A stretch of 64,000 nucleotides of DNA, taken from assembly GCF_002896965.1 (NCBI RefSeq), contig NZ_LYMM01000003.1, positions 1 to 64,000 on the forward strand, given 5' to 3'. Below the pieces are notes generated by a model, which had not been told where the DNA came from, did no database searches, and worked only from the letters and a program-made list of their open reading frames with translations. Of this stretch, positions 11,561 to 17,992 are shown one piece after another. The stretch comes from Novosphingobium guangzhouense (GTDB lineage Bacteria > Pseudomonadota > Alphaproteobacteria > Sphingomonadales > Sphingomonadaceae). Made by a program: the position numbers and the translations under genes. Position 1 is the first letter of the stretch. Each line of letters starts with the position of its first letter.

Positions 11561-12175
11561 ATGAGCGATACGCTTAACCTGCCGGCCGAGACGCGTGATC
11601 GGGCTGGCAAGGGAGCCTCCCGTGCACTGCGTCGCGACGGCCGCGTGCCCGCCGTTGTCTACGGCGGCAATGAAGAGCCCCTCGCGATCCACGTCGAGGA
11701 AAAGGAGCTGGCCCGCCAGCTCGGAACCGGCCACTTCTTCAACTCGATCATCGAAGTCGAAGTTGGCGGCAAGAAGCTCCGCACGCAGCCGAAGGACGTT
11801 GCCTTCCACCCGGTCACCGACCGTCCGCTCCACGCTGACTTCCTGCGCGTCGCCAAGGGCGCGACCGTGCACGTCAACGTGCCCGTCGTGTTCGAGAACG
11901 AAGAGCTGTCGCCCGGCCTGAAGCGCGGCGGCGTGCTCAACATCGTTCGCCACGACCTTGAACTGGTCTGCGACGCCGAGAAGATCCCGCACGAGATCAC
12001 CATCGACGTGACCGGCTTTGACGTGGGCGAATCGATCCACATCAGCCACGTCAAGCTGCCCAAGGGCGTCGAGAGCGCAATCACCGACCGTGACTTCACG
12101 ATCGCGACGATCGCCGCTCCTTCGGCTCTGCGCAGCGAAGAAGGCGACACCACCCAGGAAGGCGAAGGCGAATAA
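11561..12175 (+). CDS. rplY: 50S ribosomal protein L25/general stress protein Ctc
   Basis: L25 binds 5S rRNA in the large subunit. The 204-residue length is that of the long Ctc/TL5 form, with an N-terminal L25 domain (residues about 1-95) and a C-terminal beta domain, unlike the short L25 of E. coli. The N terminus includes [20 protein letters not shown] and VVYGG, typical of the family. The acidic tail is [12 protein letters not shown]. An AAAGGCAAG Shine-Dalgarno precedes ATG 11561. It is followed by pth, the usual neighbour, but a terminator lies between them. Confidence 0.96.
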   Translation: MSDTLNLPAETRDRAGKGASRALRRDGRVPAVVYGGNEEPLAIHVEEKELARQLGTGHFFNSIIEVEVGGKKLRTQPKDVAFHPVTDRPLHADFLRVAKGATVHVNVPVVFENEELSPGLKRGGVLNIVRHDLELVCDAEKIPHEITIDVTGFDVGESIHISHVKLPKGVESAITDRDFTIATIAAPSALRSEEGDTTQEGEGE

Positions 12176-12200
12176 GCCTTTCCCTTGCCGGAATGAAATT

Positions 12201-12236
12201 GGCCCTTCCTGCACCCGCAGGGAGGGCCTTTTCTTT
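12201..12236 (+). terminator. rho-independent terminator after rplY
   Basis: A 12-bp stem (12201-12212 with 12217-12228, one G-U pair) has loop ACCC and is followed by TTTTCTTT. It is a strong intrinsic terminator on the plus strand between rplY and pth. Confidence 0.85.
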
Positions 12237-12240
12237 GCCT

Positions 12241-12293
12241 CCCACCTGCCCTGTGGGGAGGAATGAAAGGCCCCCTTCCCGCCTGCGGGAAGG
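12241..12293. repeat. two further GC-rich palindromes before pth
   Basis: CCCAC/GTGGG (12241-12245 with 12253-12257) and CCTTCCCG-CCTG-CGGGAAGG (12274-12293) follow the rplY terminator. Each palindrome, and the rplY stop region, is associated with a nearby ATGAAA word. They look like short REP-type intergenic palindromes, but copy number elsewhere in the genome cannot be judged. Confidence 0.4.
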
Positions 12294-12308
12294 CATGAAA
12301 GGATAACA

Positions 12309-12884
12309 ATGCCCACGCAGCTCTGGGTCGGTCTGGGAAATCCCGGTCCGCAGTACGTCTTCAACCGGCACAACGTCGGCTTCATGGCCTGCGACGCGAT
12401 TGCCGAACTGCATAATTTCGGCCCGGTCCAGAAGAAGTTCCAGGGCTGGCTGCAGGAAGGCCGGATCGGCAGCGACAAGATCCTGCTGCTCAAGCCCGCA
12501 ACCTTCATGAACGAAAGCGGCCGCTCGGTTGGCGAAGCGATGCGGTTCTACAAGCTGGACACGTCCGCCCTCACCGTCTTCCACGACGAACTGGACCTGC
12601 CGCCGTTCAAGGTGAAGGTGAAGCAGGGTGGCGGCCATGCCGGGCATAACGGCCTTCGCTCCATCGACCAGCACCTCGGCCCCGATTTCCGCCGTGTCCG
12701 GCTCGGCATCGGCCACCCCGGCCACAAGGATCGCGTCCATGGCTATGTGCTGGGCAATTATGCGAAGGCGGAAATGGACCCGCTGGCAGACATGCTCGGA
12801 GCCGTGGGGGCCGAAGCGGACCGACTTGCCGCCGGCGACGACGCCCGCTTCATGAACGACATCGCGTTGCGCCAGCAAAGCTGA
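12309..12884 (+). CDS. pth: peptidyl-tRNA hydrolase
   Basis: Pth releases peptides from prematurely dropped peptidyl-tRNA so that the tRNA can be recycled. The 191-residue protein has the family start WVGLGNPGPQY and the catalytic region RHN with His21. Asn11, Asn68 (in FMNES) and Asp93 (in HDELDLP) match the other active-site residues. The glycine-rich GGGHAGHNGLRS is intact. An AAAGGA sits seven bases before the ATG. It lies between rplY and the PEP-CTERM gene. Confidence 0.97.
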   Translation: MPTQLWVGLGNPGPQYVFNRHNVGFMACDAIAELHNFGPVQKKFQGWLQEGRIGSDKILLLKPATFMNESGRSVGEAMRFYKLDTSALTVFHDELDLPPFKVKVKQGGGHAGHNGLRSIDQHLGPDFRRVRLGIGHPGHKDRVHGYVLGNYAKAEMDPLADMLGAVGAEADRLAAGDDARFMNDIALRQQS

Positions 12885-12961
12885 CCCCGAACTGTCGAGT
12901 TAGTTTACAAAACTTTCGCCACACCGGCGCGTTTGCGGAAAAATCCCCTGAATTACGTACT

Positions 12962-12977
12962 TGGCACAGTGTTTGCT
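12962..12977 (+). promoter_or_regulatory. sigma-54 (RpoN) -24/-12 promoter
   Basis: TGGCAC-AGTGT-TTGCT matches the sigma-54 consensus TGGCAC-N5-TTGCW at every conserved position. It lies 43 bases before the GTG start of the PEP-CTERM gene, predicting a transcription start near 12988 and a leader of about 32 bases. PEP-CTERM genes in other bacteria are known to be driven by RpoN with the PrsK/PrsR two-component pair, which supports the reading. Confidence 0.85.
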
Positions 12978-13019
12978 TAAAGGAATGCAAACTCTGTTAG
13001 CTTACCAAGGGGAACTTTC

Positions 13020-13409
13020 GTGATTAACCGCAAGACCGTCCTGACCCTGTCGCTGGCCATCGGGGCGGCCATGACCATGAGCACCCCTGCCCACGCCACC
13101 TGGGGCAAGGACAAGTGCTACTGGAACCCCAAGAAGTGCAGCACGTCGTCTTCGTCGTCCTCTTCCTCGGGCGGCACCACGACCACTTCGGGCGGCACGA
13201 CCACGACCTCTGGTGGCACCACCACTTCGGGCGGCACCACGACGACCTCGGGCGGCACCACCACGTCGGGCGGCACTACCACCACTTCGGGTGGAACCAC
13301 CTCGGGCGGATCGTCGGGCGGTACGGCCGTGCCTGAACCCGGCATGCTCGGCATGCTCGGTGCGGGCCTGATCGGCCTTGCCTATGCACGTCGCCGCAAG
13401 CAGCGCTGA
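13020..13409 (+). CDS. PEP-CTERM sorting-domain protein with Thr/Ser/Gly repeats
   Basis: The 129-residue protein has a signal peptide (cleavage near ...PAHA, residue 26) and a short segment with two cysteines (33, 40). A poly-serine run is followed by seven TTTTSGG-type units (about 51-100). The protein ends in a PEP-CTERM tripartite signal: VPEP at 104-107, a hydrophobic helix and the basic tail ARRRKQR. Such proteins are cut and transferred by exosortase at the inner membrane and exported for biofilm or extracellular matrix. The Thr/Ser repeats are plausible O-glycosylation sites. The start is GTG with AAGGGGAA six bases upstream. Exosortase itself is not in the window. A sigma-54 promoter precedes the gene. 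Confidence 0.92.
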   Translation: MINRKTVLTLSLAIGAAMTMSTPAHATWGKDKCYWNPKKCSTSSSSSSSSGGTTTTSGGTTTTSGGTTTSGGTTTTSGGTTTSGGTTTTSGGTTSGGSSGGTAVPEPGMLGMLGAGLIGLAYARRRKQR

Positions 13410-13454
13410 CGTTGCATCCAGCGTGCTCGATCGATCGCGCTGAAAGGGGATTTC

Positions 13455-13490
13455 AAATGCCGTCGCCGGCTCTACCCGGCGGCGGCATTT
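13455..13490. terminator. bidirectional stem-loop between PEP-CTERM and TPR genes
   Basis: A 15-bp stem (13455-13469 with 13476-13490, one G-U pair) has a 6-base loop. It overlaps the last codons of the minus-strand TPR gene and lies 45 bases after the PEP-CTERM stop. Its flanks are A/T-rich on both strands, so it could terminate both converging transcripts. Confidence 0.6.
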
Positions 13491-14986
13491 GCCTGTTCAA
13501 GCGCCTGCGCGAAAGTGGCATTATCCGGATCGGCCGCCACGGCCCGTTCCAGCAACGCAATCGCTCGCTGCAGATCGATGCGACTGTCCAGCCTCGCCTG
13601 CCCCGCAACATAGACATACTGCGCTGAGCCATCGGCCGCCATTGCCCGATCGGCGTAGGCCACCGCCTCACGACCATGCCCCATCCTGCTGGCGACATAG
13701 GCAAGTCGGGCGAGGATTTCGGCATCCTCCCCCTGTTCCAGCAATCCACGGTAGGCCGCAGCCGCTGCCGCCCAGTCCTGTTTCGCCAGAGCGGCTTCCC
13801 CGCGGCTCGCCAGCGCCTGCGTGCGCGCCAGCCTGGCAGGCTCTGCCCGGCGGTCAAGAGCCGCCGCCTCAGGCGCATGCACTTCCTGCGCTGCTCTTGC
13901 CGCCGCCTTAAGCACATCGGACGAAACCAGCGTTGATGAGGCCATCTGCCGCAATGTGTCCCACGCGCCCTGCGGATCGCCGCCGGCCAGTCGCGCTCTT
14001 GCCTGCACTTCGGCGGCATCGCGGTTGCCGGGCTGCATCAGCAACGCCCTGCCCGCCAGCAGCCTCGCCTGCCCCGGCTGGCCCAGTTCGAGCAAGGCAC
14101 GCGCATAGATCAGGACCGCCTCCGACCCCGGCTCAAGCTGGGATTCGTGAGTCTGCAGCATATCGCGGATATCCCGCCAGCGGCGCTGCTGCGCCAGAAG
14201 CCGCAACCGCATCGTCATGATCGCCGGATTTTCAGGCTCGATCGCACTGGCCCTGTCCAGCAATGGCGCGATCAGTTCGTACTGCCCGTTCTCCCCGTAG
14301 ATATCCGCGAGAGCCAGCATCGACGCGGCGCGGTCAGGGAAGGCATCGATGGCAGCGCGGTAGGCACGCGCGGCATCATCGCTGCGCTGCTGCGCCAACG
14401 CCAGGTCGCCCACCATTGTCAGCGTCTCGTAGGAATGCGGCGCAATCCGCTGCATGTCGCGCAGCAGCGCCGCTGCCCGATCAAGCTTCCCGTTCTGCAG
14501 CAGGTAGCGCGCGTAAGACTGGGCCAGACGGATATCGTCGCCCGCCTTCAGTCCCGCCTCGAAAGCCGCCTGCGCTTGCTGCTTGTCGCCAAGCGCCAGA
14601 TGCGCTTCGCCCCGCACCCGCCAACCTGTAGCGGAAGCATCGTCCCCCAGCGCATCCAGCGCTGCCCTGGCGTTGCCCCGCAGCAGAGCCAGCTCCGCCT
14701 TCATCCGCCCCGTCCCGGCGCCGCCCGCACGTTCAAGCCGCCGGATGGCGCCTTCGATGGCATCGGGATCGCCAAGCCGCAGCTGCGTCTCGACAAGAAA
14801 CGTCAGCATCGCGATGTCCCTGGGCTGCTTTTTCAGCGCTGCCGCCACTTCCAGACGCGCCTGTTCGTAATTTCCCGCCGCGAAATCGTTCCTTGCCGTG
14901 GCGAACAGCGTTTCCGGGCTGTCGCCACAGGCCGTCAGGGCCAGTGCGGCCACGAATGGAAGGGCGATGCGCTCGATGCTCCTCAT
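13472..14986 (-). CDS. TPR-repeat lipoprotein, PrsT-like
   Basis: The 504-residue protein begins with a lipoprotein signal (ALALTAC followed by GDSPETLF). It then consists almost entirely of degenerate tetratricopeptide repeats, recognisable from spaced A/G/Y/A patterns such as ARNDFAAGNYEQARLEV and AARAYRAAIDAFPDRA. The N-terminal layout (lipobox, then a short A-rich TPR, then KKQPRD) resembles PrsT, the TPR lipoprotein of PEP-CTERM/exosortase systems. PrsT is normally near 900 residues, so this is a short relative at best. It converges on the PEP-CTERM gene across a shared terminator, which supports a link. ATG 14986 is preferred to an upstream TTG at 15007. Confidence 0.75.
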   Translation of the reverse strand: MRSIERIALPFVAALALTACGDSPETLFATARNDFAAGNYEQARLEVAAALKKQPRDIAMLTFLVETQLRLGDPDAIEGAIRRLERAGGAGTGRMKAELALLRGNARAALDALGDDASATGWRVRGEAHLALGDKQQAQAAFEAGLKAGDDIRLAQSYARYLLQNGKLDRAAALLRDMQRIAPHSYETLTMVGDLALAQQRSDDAARAYRAAIDAFPDRAASMLALADIYGENGQYELIAPLLDRASAIEPENPAIMTMRLRLLAQQRRWRDIRDMLQTHESQLEPGSEAVLIYARALLELGQPGQARLLAGRALLMQPGNRDAAEVQARARLAGGDPQGAWDTLRQMASSTLVSSDVLKAAARAAQEVHAPEAAALDRRAEPARLARTQALASRGEAALAKQDWAAAAAAYRGLLEQGEDAEILARLAYVASRMGHGREAVAYADRAMAADGSAQYVYVAGQARLDSRIDLQRAIALLERAVAADPDNATFAQALEQANAAAG

Positions 14987-15096
14987 GATGGCGGGGCTTA
15001 TGGGCAAGACCTGAAATTTCCGTCAACCGCCGCGATACTGGTCAAGTCGGCTTCGTCCCGCTATGGGCGCGCCTTAAACAGTTTTCGGAGTTTTCG

Positions 15097-16197
15097 ATGG
15101 GTTTCCGTTGCGGAATCGTGGGTCTGCCCAATGTTGGCAAGTCGACCTTGTTCAATGCGCTGACCGAGACGCAGGCGGCGCAGGCGGCCAACTATCCCTT
15201 CTGCACGATCGAGCCCAACGTCGGCCAGGTCGGCGTCCCCGATCCGCGGCTCGACAAGCTGGCGGAAATCGCGGGCTCGGCCAAGATCATCCCGACGCAG
15301 CTGTCGTTCGTGGACATCGCCGGCCTTGTGCGCGGCGCATCGAAGGGTGAAGGTCTGGGCAACCAGTTCCTTGGCAACATCCGCGAAGTCGACGCGATCA
15401 TCCACGTGCTGCGCTGCTTCGAGAACGACGATATCCAGCACGTCGACAACAAGGTCGATCCGATCGCCGATGCCGATACGGTAGAGACCGAACTGCTGCT
15501 GTCCGACCTCGAAAGCCTTGAAAAGCGTGTCCCCGCCGCGCAGAAAAAGGCGACGCAGGGCGACAAGGAAGCCAAGATCGTGGCGTCCGTGCTCGGCCAG
15601 GCGCTTGACCTGCTGCGCGACGGCAAGCCCGCTCGCCTGACCCAGCCAAAGGATGACGACGAAGCACGCGTCTTCGCGCAGGCACAGCTGATCACCGCCA
15701 AGCCGGTGCTCTACGTCTGCAACGTGGAAGAAGAAGCCGCCGCAGAAGGCAATGCATTCTCGGCACGCGTCTTCGAAAAGGCCAAGGCCGAAGGCGCCAG
15801 CGCCGTCATCGTTTCCGCCGCGATCGAAGCGGAACTGACCGGCATGGAAATGGAAGACCGCATGGTCTTCCTTGAGGAAATGGGCCTTGCCGAAGCCGGC
15901 CTCGCCCGCATCATCCGCGCCGGTTACGACCTGCTCGAACTGCTGACCTTCTTCACCGTCGGCCCCAAGGAAGCGCGCGCCTGGACCGTCCACAAGGGCG
16001 CCAAGGCCCCCGAGGCCGCCGGCACCATCCACTCAGACATGCAGCGCGGCTTCATCCGGGCCGAGACCATCGGTTACGAAGACTTCGTTTCCTGCAAGGG
16101 CGAAGCCGGCGCCAAGGAAGCCGGCAAGTTCCGCCAGGAAGGCAAGGAATACGTCGTCGCCGATGGCGACGTCATGCACTTCCGTTTCAACGTCTGA
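15097..16197 (+). CDS. ychF: ribosome-associated ATPase YchF/OLA1
   Basis: YchF is a TRAFAC-class P-loop protein that prefers ATP and binds ribosomes; it affects translation fidelity and oxidative stress responses. The 366-residue product has the P-loop GLPNVGKST at 9-17, the YchF switch I stretch ANYPFCTIEPN, and VDIAGLVRGASKGEGLGN. The protein ends with a TGS domain containing LLTFFTVGPKEARAWTV. Length and motifs match the family over its whole extent. It is a single gene on the plus strand, convergent with the MerR gene. Confidence 0.97.
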   Translation: MGFRCGIVGLPNVGKSTLFNALTETQAAQAANYPFCTIEPNVGQVGVPDPRLDKLAEIAGSAKIIPTQLSFVDIAGLVRGASKGEGLGNQFLGNIREVDAIIHVLRCFENDDIQHVDNKVDPIADADTVETELLLSDLESLEKRVPAAQKKATQGDKEAKIVASVLGQALDLLRDGKPARLTQPKDDDEARVFAQAQLITAKPVLYVCNVEEEAAAEGNAFSARVFEKAKAEGASAVIVSAAIEAELTGMEMEDRMVFLEEMGLAEAGLARIIRAGYDLLELLTFFTVGPKEARAWTVHKGAKAPEAAGTIHSDMQRGFIRAETIGYEDFVSCKGEAGAKEAGKFRQEGKEYVVADGDVMHFRFNV

Positions 16198-16203
16198 TCA
16201 TAT

Positions 16204-16232
16204 CCACGTCCCGGGCCAGGCTCGGGACGTGG
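16204..16232. terminator. perfect inverted repeat between ychF and merR-like gene
   Basis: CCACGTCCCG (16204-16213) pairs perfectly with CGGGACGTGG (16223-16232). It lies six bases after the ychF stop, between converging genes. It lacks a T-run, so it may be a factor-independent terminator of low efficiency or a REP-like element. Confidence 0.5.
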
Positions 16233-16245
16233 TCCGAAACGGGGC

Positions 16246-16659
16246 TTACCGGCAGCACTCACTGTCTTCGAACGCCGCGATTATCGGGCATGGTCCGGTA
16301 TCGCTTCCCGCGCATTCGCTTGCCAGCCTGCGCAGGGAATTGCGGGCACGGTCGAGCCGGGCGATTTCCTCATCCAGATGCGTGATCCGCGCTTCCGCCA
16401 TCGCACGCGCCCTCACCCGATCGTCGCTGGCATCCAGGCCCAGCAGTTCCGTGATTTCGTCAAGGATGAACCCGGCATCTTTCGCCGCGCGCACGAAGCG
16501 CAACCGCCGCACGTCCTCGTCGCCGTAATGGCGCCGGCCTTTTGCTCCGCCGATGCTGGCCGGGCGCGGGTCGTGCACAAGGCCCTTGCGTTGATAGAAG
16601 CGCACCGTTTCTACGCCAACACCGCCTGCGCGGGCCAGTTCTGAAATCGTCAAAGTCAT
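16246..16659 (-). CDS. MerR-family transcriptional regulator
   Basis: The 137-residue protein has the MerR winged HTH at residues 3-70 (TISELARAGGVGVETVRFYQ), then a dimerisation coiled coil and a cysteine-bearing tail. The tail (SECAGSDTGPCPIIAAF, Cys116 and Cys124) closely resembles the Hg(II) loop of MerR. The third MerR ligand, Cys82, is not present: that position falls in SDDRVRA. Two more cysteines (135, 136) end the chain. A trigonal mercury site is therefore incomplete, and the effector may be another metal or a redox signal. It is divergent from the glutaredoxin-MauE gene and should act on the 19-bp-spaced promoter between them. Confidence 0.88.
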   Translation of the reverse strand: MTLTISELARAGGVGVETVRFYQRKGLVHDPRPASIGGAKGRRHYGDEDVRRLRFVRAAKDAGFILDEITELLGLDASDDRVRARAMAEARITHLDEEIARLDRARNSLRRLASECAGSDTGPCPIIAAFEDSECCR

Positions 16660-16661
16660 GC

Positions 16662-16692
16662 TTGACTCCGTACCATGGTACGGAAGTTATAA
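16662..16692 (+). promoter_or_regulatory. MerR-type promoter with operator in a 19-bp spacer
   Basis: TTGACT (16662-16667) and TTATAA (16687-16692) are 19 bases apart, the overlong spacing that MerR regulators correct. The spacer contains the perfect 16-bp palindrome CCGTACCATGGTACGG (16668-16683). The predicted start site falls at about 16699-16700, on the ATG of the downstream gene, so the mRNA may be leaderless. Confidence 0.88.
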
Positions 16693-16699
16693 GCATGGC

Positions 16700-17464
16700 A
16701 TGAACGAACACCAAGCCCCCGCCAAGACTGCCATCCTTTACCGCATGGTGATGGAAAAGCACATCTGTCCTTATGGCCTCAAGTCGCTGCACCTGCTGAA
16801 AAGCCGTGGCTACAAAGTCGAGGATCACTGGCTGACCACGCGCAGCGAAGTCGATGCTTTCAAGGCCGGACACGATGTATCGACCACCCCGCAGACCTTC
16901 ATCGACGGGCAGCGGATCGGCGGCCATTCCGATCTCAGACACTTCTTCGGGCTGGACGATGCGGCGAAGCGGATGAGCTATGCGCCGGTTCTGTGGGTCT
17001 TTGCCACCGCTGCAGCCATCGCGTTGGGCGCAAGCTGGGCCGCGCTCGGCACGGCGCTGACGCTGCATGCGGCGGAATGGTTCGTGGCGATTTCGATGAT
17101 GCTGCTGGCCATGCTCAAGCTGCAGGATATCGAGACGTTCTCATCGATGTTCCTCAGCTACGACCTGCTTGCCCGGCGCTATGTGCCCTATGCCTATGCC
17201 TACCCGTTTCTGGAGTGGTTCGCCGGGGCCTTCATGGCGGCGGGCATCCTGCACTGGCTCTCGATCCCGGTAGCGCTGTTCATCGGCGGTGTGGGCACAG
17301 CATCGGTCTATTACGCTGTCTATGTCCAGAAGCGCGAACTCAAGTGTGCCTGCGTCGGCGGATCGGGCAGCGTTCCGTTGGGGTTCGTCTCCTTGATGGA
17401 GAACGTCTTCATGGTGGGCATGGCACTGTGGATGCTCGTCCGGCCGCTGGTGCTGGCCCATTGA
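16700..17464 (+). CDS. glutaredoxin-MauE/DoxX-like membrane fusion protein
   Basis: The 254-residue protein joins a glutaredoxin domain (residues about 10-85) to a membrane domain of four or five helices. The glutaredoxin part has CPYG at 23-26, a monothiol-like active site with only one cysteine, and the cis-proline stretch TTPQTFIDG. The membrane part belongs to the MauE/DoxX-like redox family and ends in a CxC motif (Cys216, Cys218) followed by VPLGFVSLMEN. A role in membrane thiol relay or metal and mercury stress is suggested by the divergent MerR regulator. ATG 16700 is chosen from domain homology and from the promoter, which predicts a start of transcription at this codon. The substrate is unknown. 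Confidence 0.85.
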   Translation: MNEHQAPAKTAILYRMVMEKHICPYGLKSLHLLKSRGYKVEDHWLTTRSEVDAFKAGHDVSTTPQTFIDGQRIGGHSDLRHFFGLDDAAKRMSYAPVLWVFATAAAIALGASWAALGTALTLHAAEWFVAISMMLLAMLKLQDIETFSSMFLSYDLLARRYVPYAYAYPFLEWFAGAFMAAGILHWLSIPVALFIGGVGTASVYYAVYVQKRELKCACVGGSGSVPLGFVSLMENVFMVGMALWMLVRPLVLAH

Positions 17465-17473
17465 CCCGCCTCA

Positions 17474-17992
17474 TCAGCGCCGTGGCGGCGCATCCGACCC
17501 CCGGCAGTGCATGACGCCATCGGCGCGGTAGGCCACGCGCTCCTGTGAATCGTGGATGATCAGGCGGGCGGGCCAGGTGTTGGCATCACTGGCCATTCCC
17601 TCATCGGGAAGGCGCACGATATCGACCCAGCTGGACAGCCCCACATATGTCGTGCGCGCGCCGCCCGGCAGATCGGCGCTTGTCCCTTTCGCAGCAAAGC
17701 GCTTGAAATCGCGACCGACACGCATGAAGCCTTCCGTGCTGGTCGCGATGAATATCGGCGCTGCGCCGGGTGCCTGCTTGGCAAACGAGCAGCCCGGCCT
17801 GTCCAGGCCATAGCCATCGATGTCTTCAGCGGTGATCGGTATCGGGACGATCGGCTTGAGCGGTTCCCGGCTCATGCGTTCGACCATGGCGACATCACGG
17901 GCGTTCTCCGCAGCCTGCTCGGCGGGTGTCTCCTGTCCACATCCCGCCAGCATGGCGAATGCCGCCGTCACAACCGCATATTTCAGCATCAT
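17474..17992 (-). CDS. small lipoprotein encoded with mutL
   Basis: The 172-residue protein has a lipoprotein signal (AFAMLAGC, Cys18) and no domain I recognise. Residues 55-110 contain LDRPGCSFAKQ and a region with FIATSTEGFMRVGRDFKRF. The C terminus has a second cysteine (MHCRGSD). It starts inside the mutL stop (ATGA, 17989-17992), so it is translated with mutL although no shared role is obvious. It converges on the glutaredoxin-MauE gene with only nine bases between them and no visible terminator. Confidence 0.75.
   Translation of the reverse strand: MMLKYAVVTAAFAMLAGCGQETPAEQAAENARDVAMVERMSREPLKPIVPIPITAEDIDGYGLDRPGCSFAKQAPGAAPIFIATSTEGFMRVGRDFKRFAAKGTSADLPGGARTTYVGLSSWVDIVRLPDEGMASDANTWPARLIIHDSQERVAYRADGVMHCRGSDAPPRR

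Noticed and set aside
13020..13022. An ATG start for the PEP-CTERM protein
   Set aside because: No in-frame ATG precedes the signal peptide; the GTG has a well-placed AAGGGGAA.
13164..13330. Direct repeats that could suggest a CRISPR array
   Set aside because: The units are short, in frame and encode TTTTSGG repeats of the PEP-CTERM protein, with no unique spacers.
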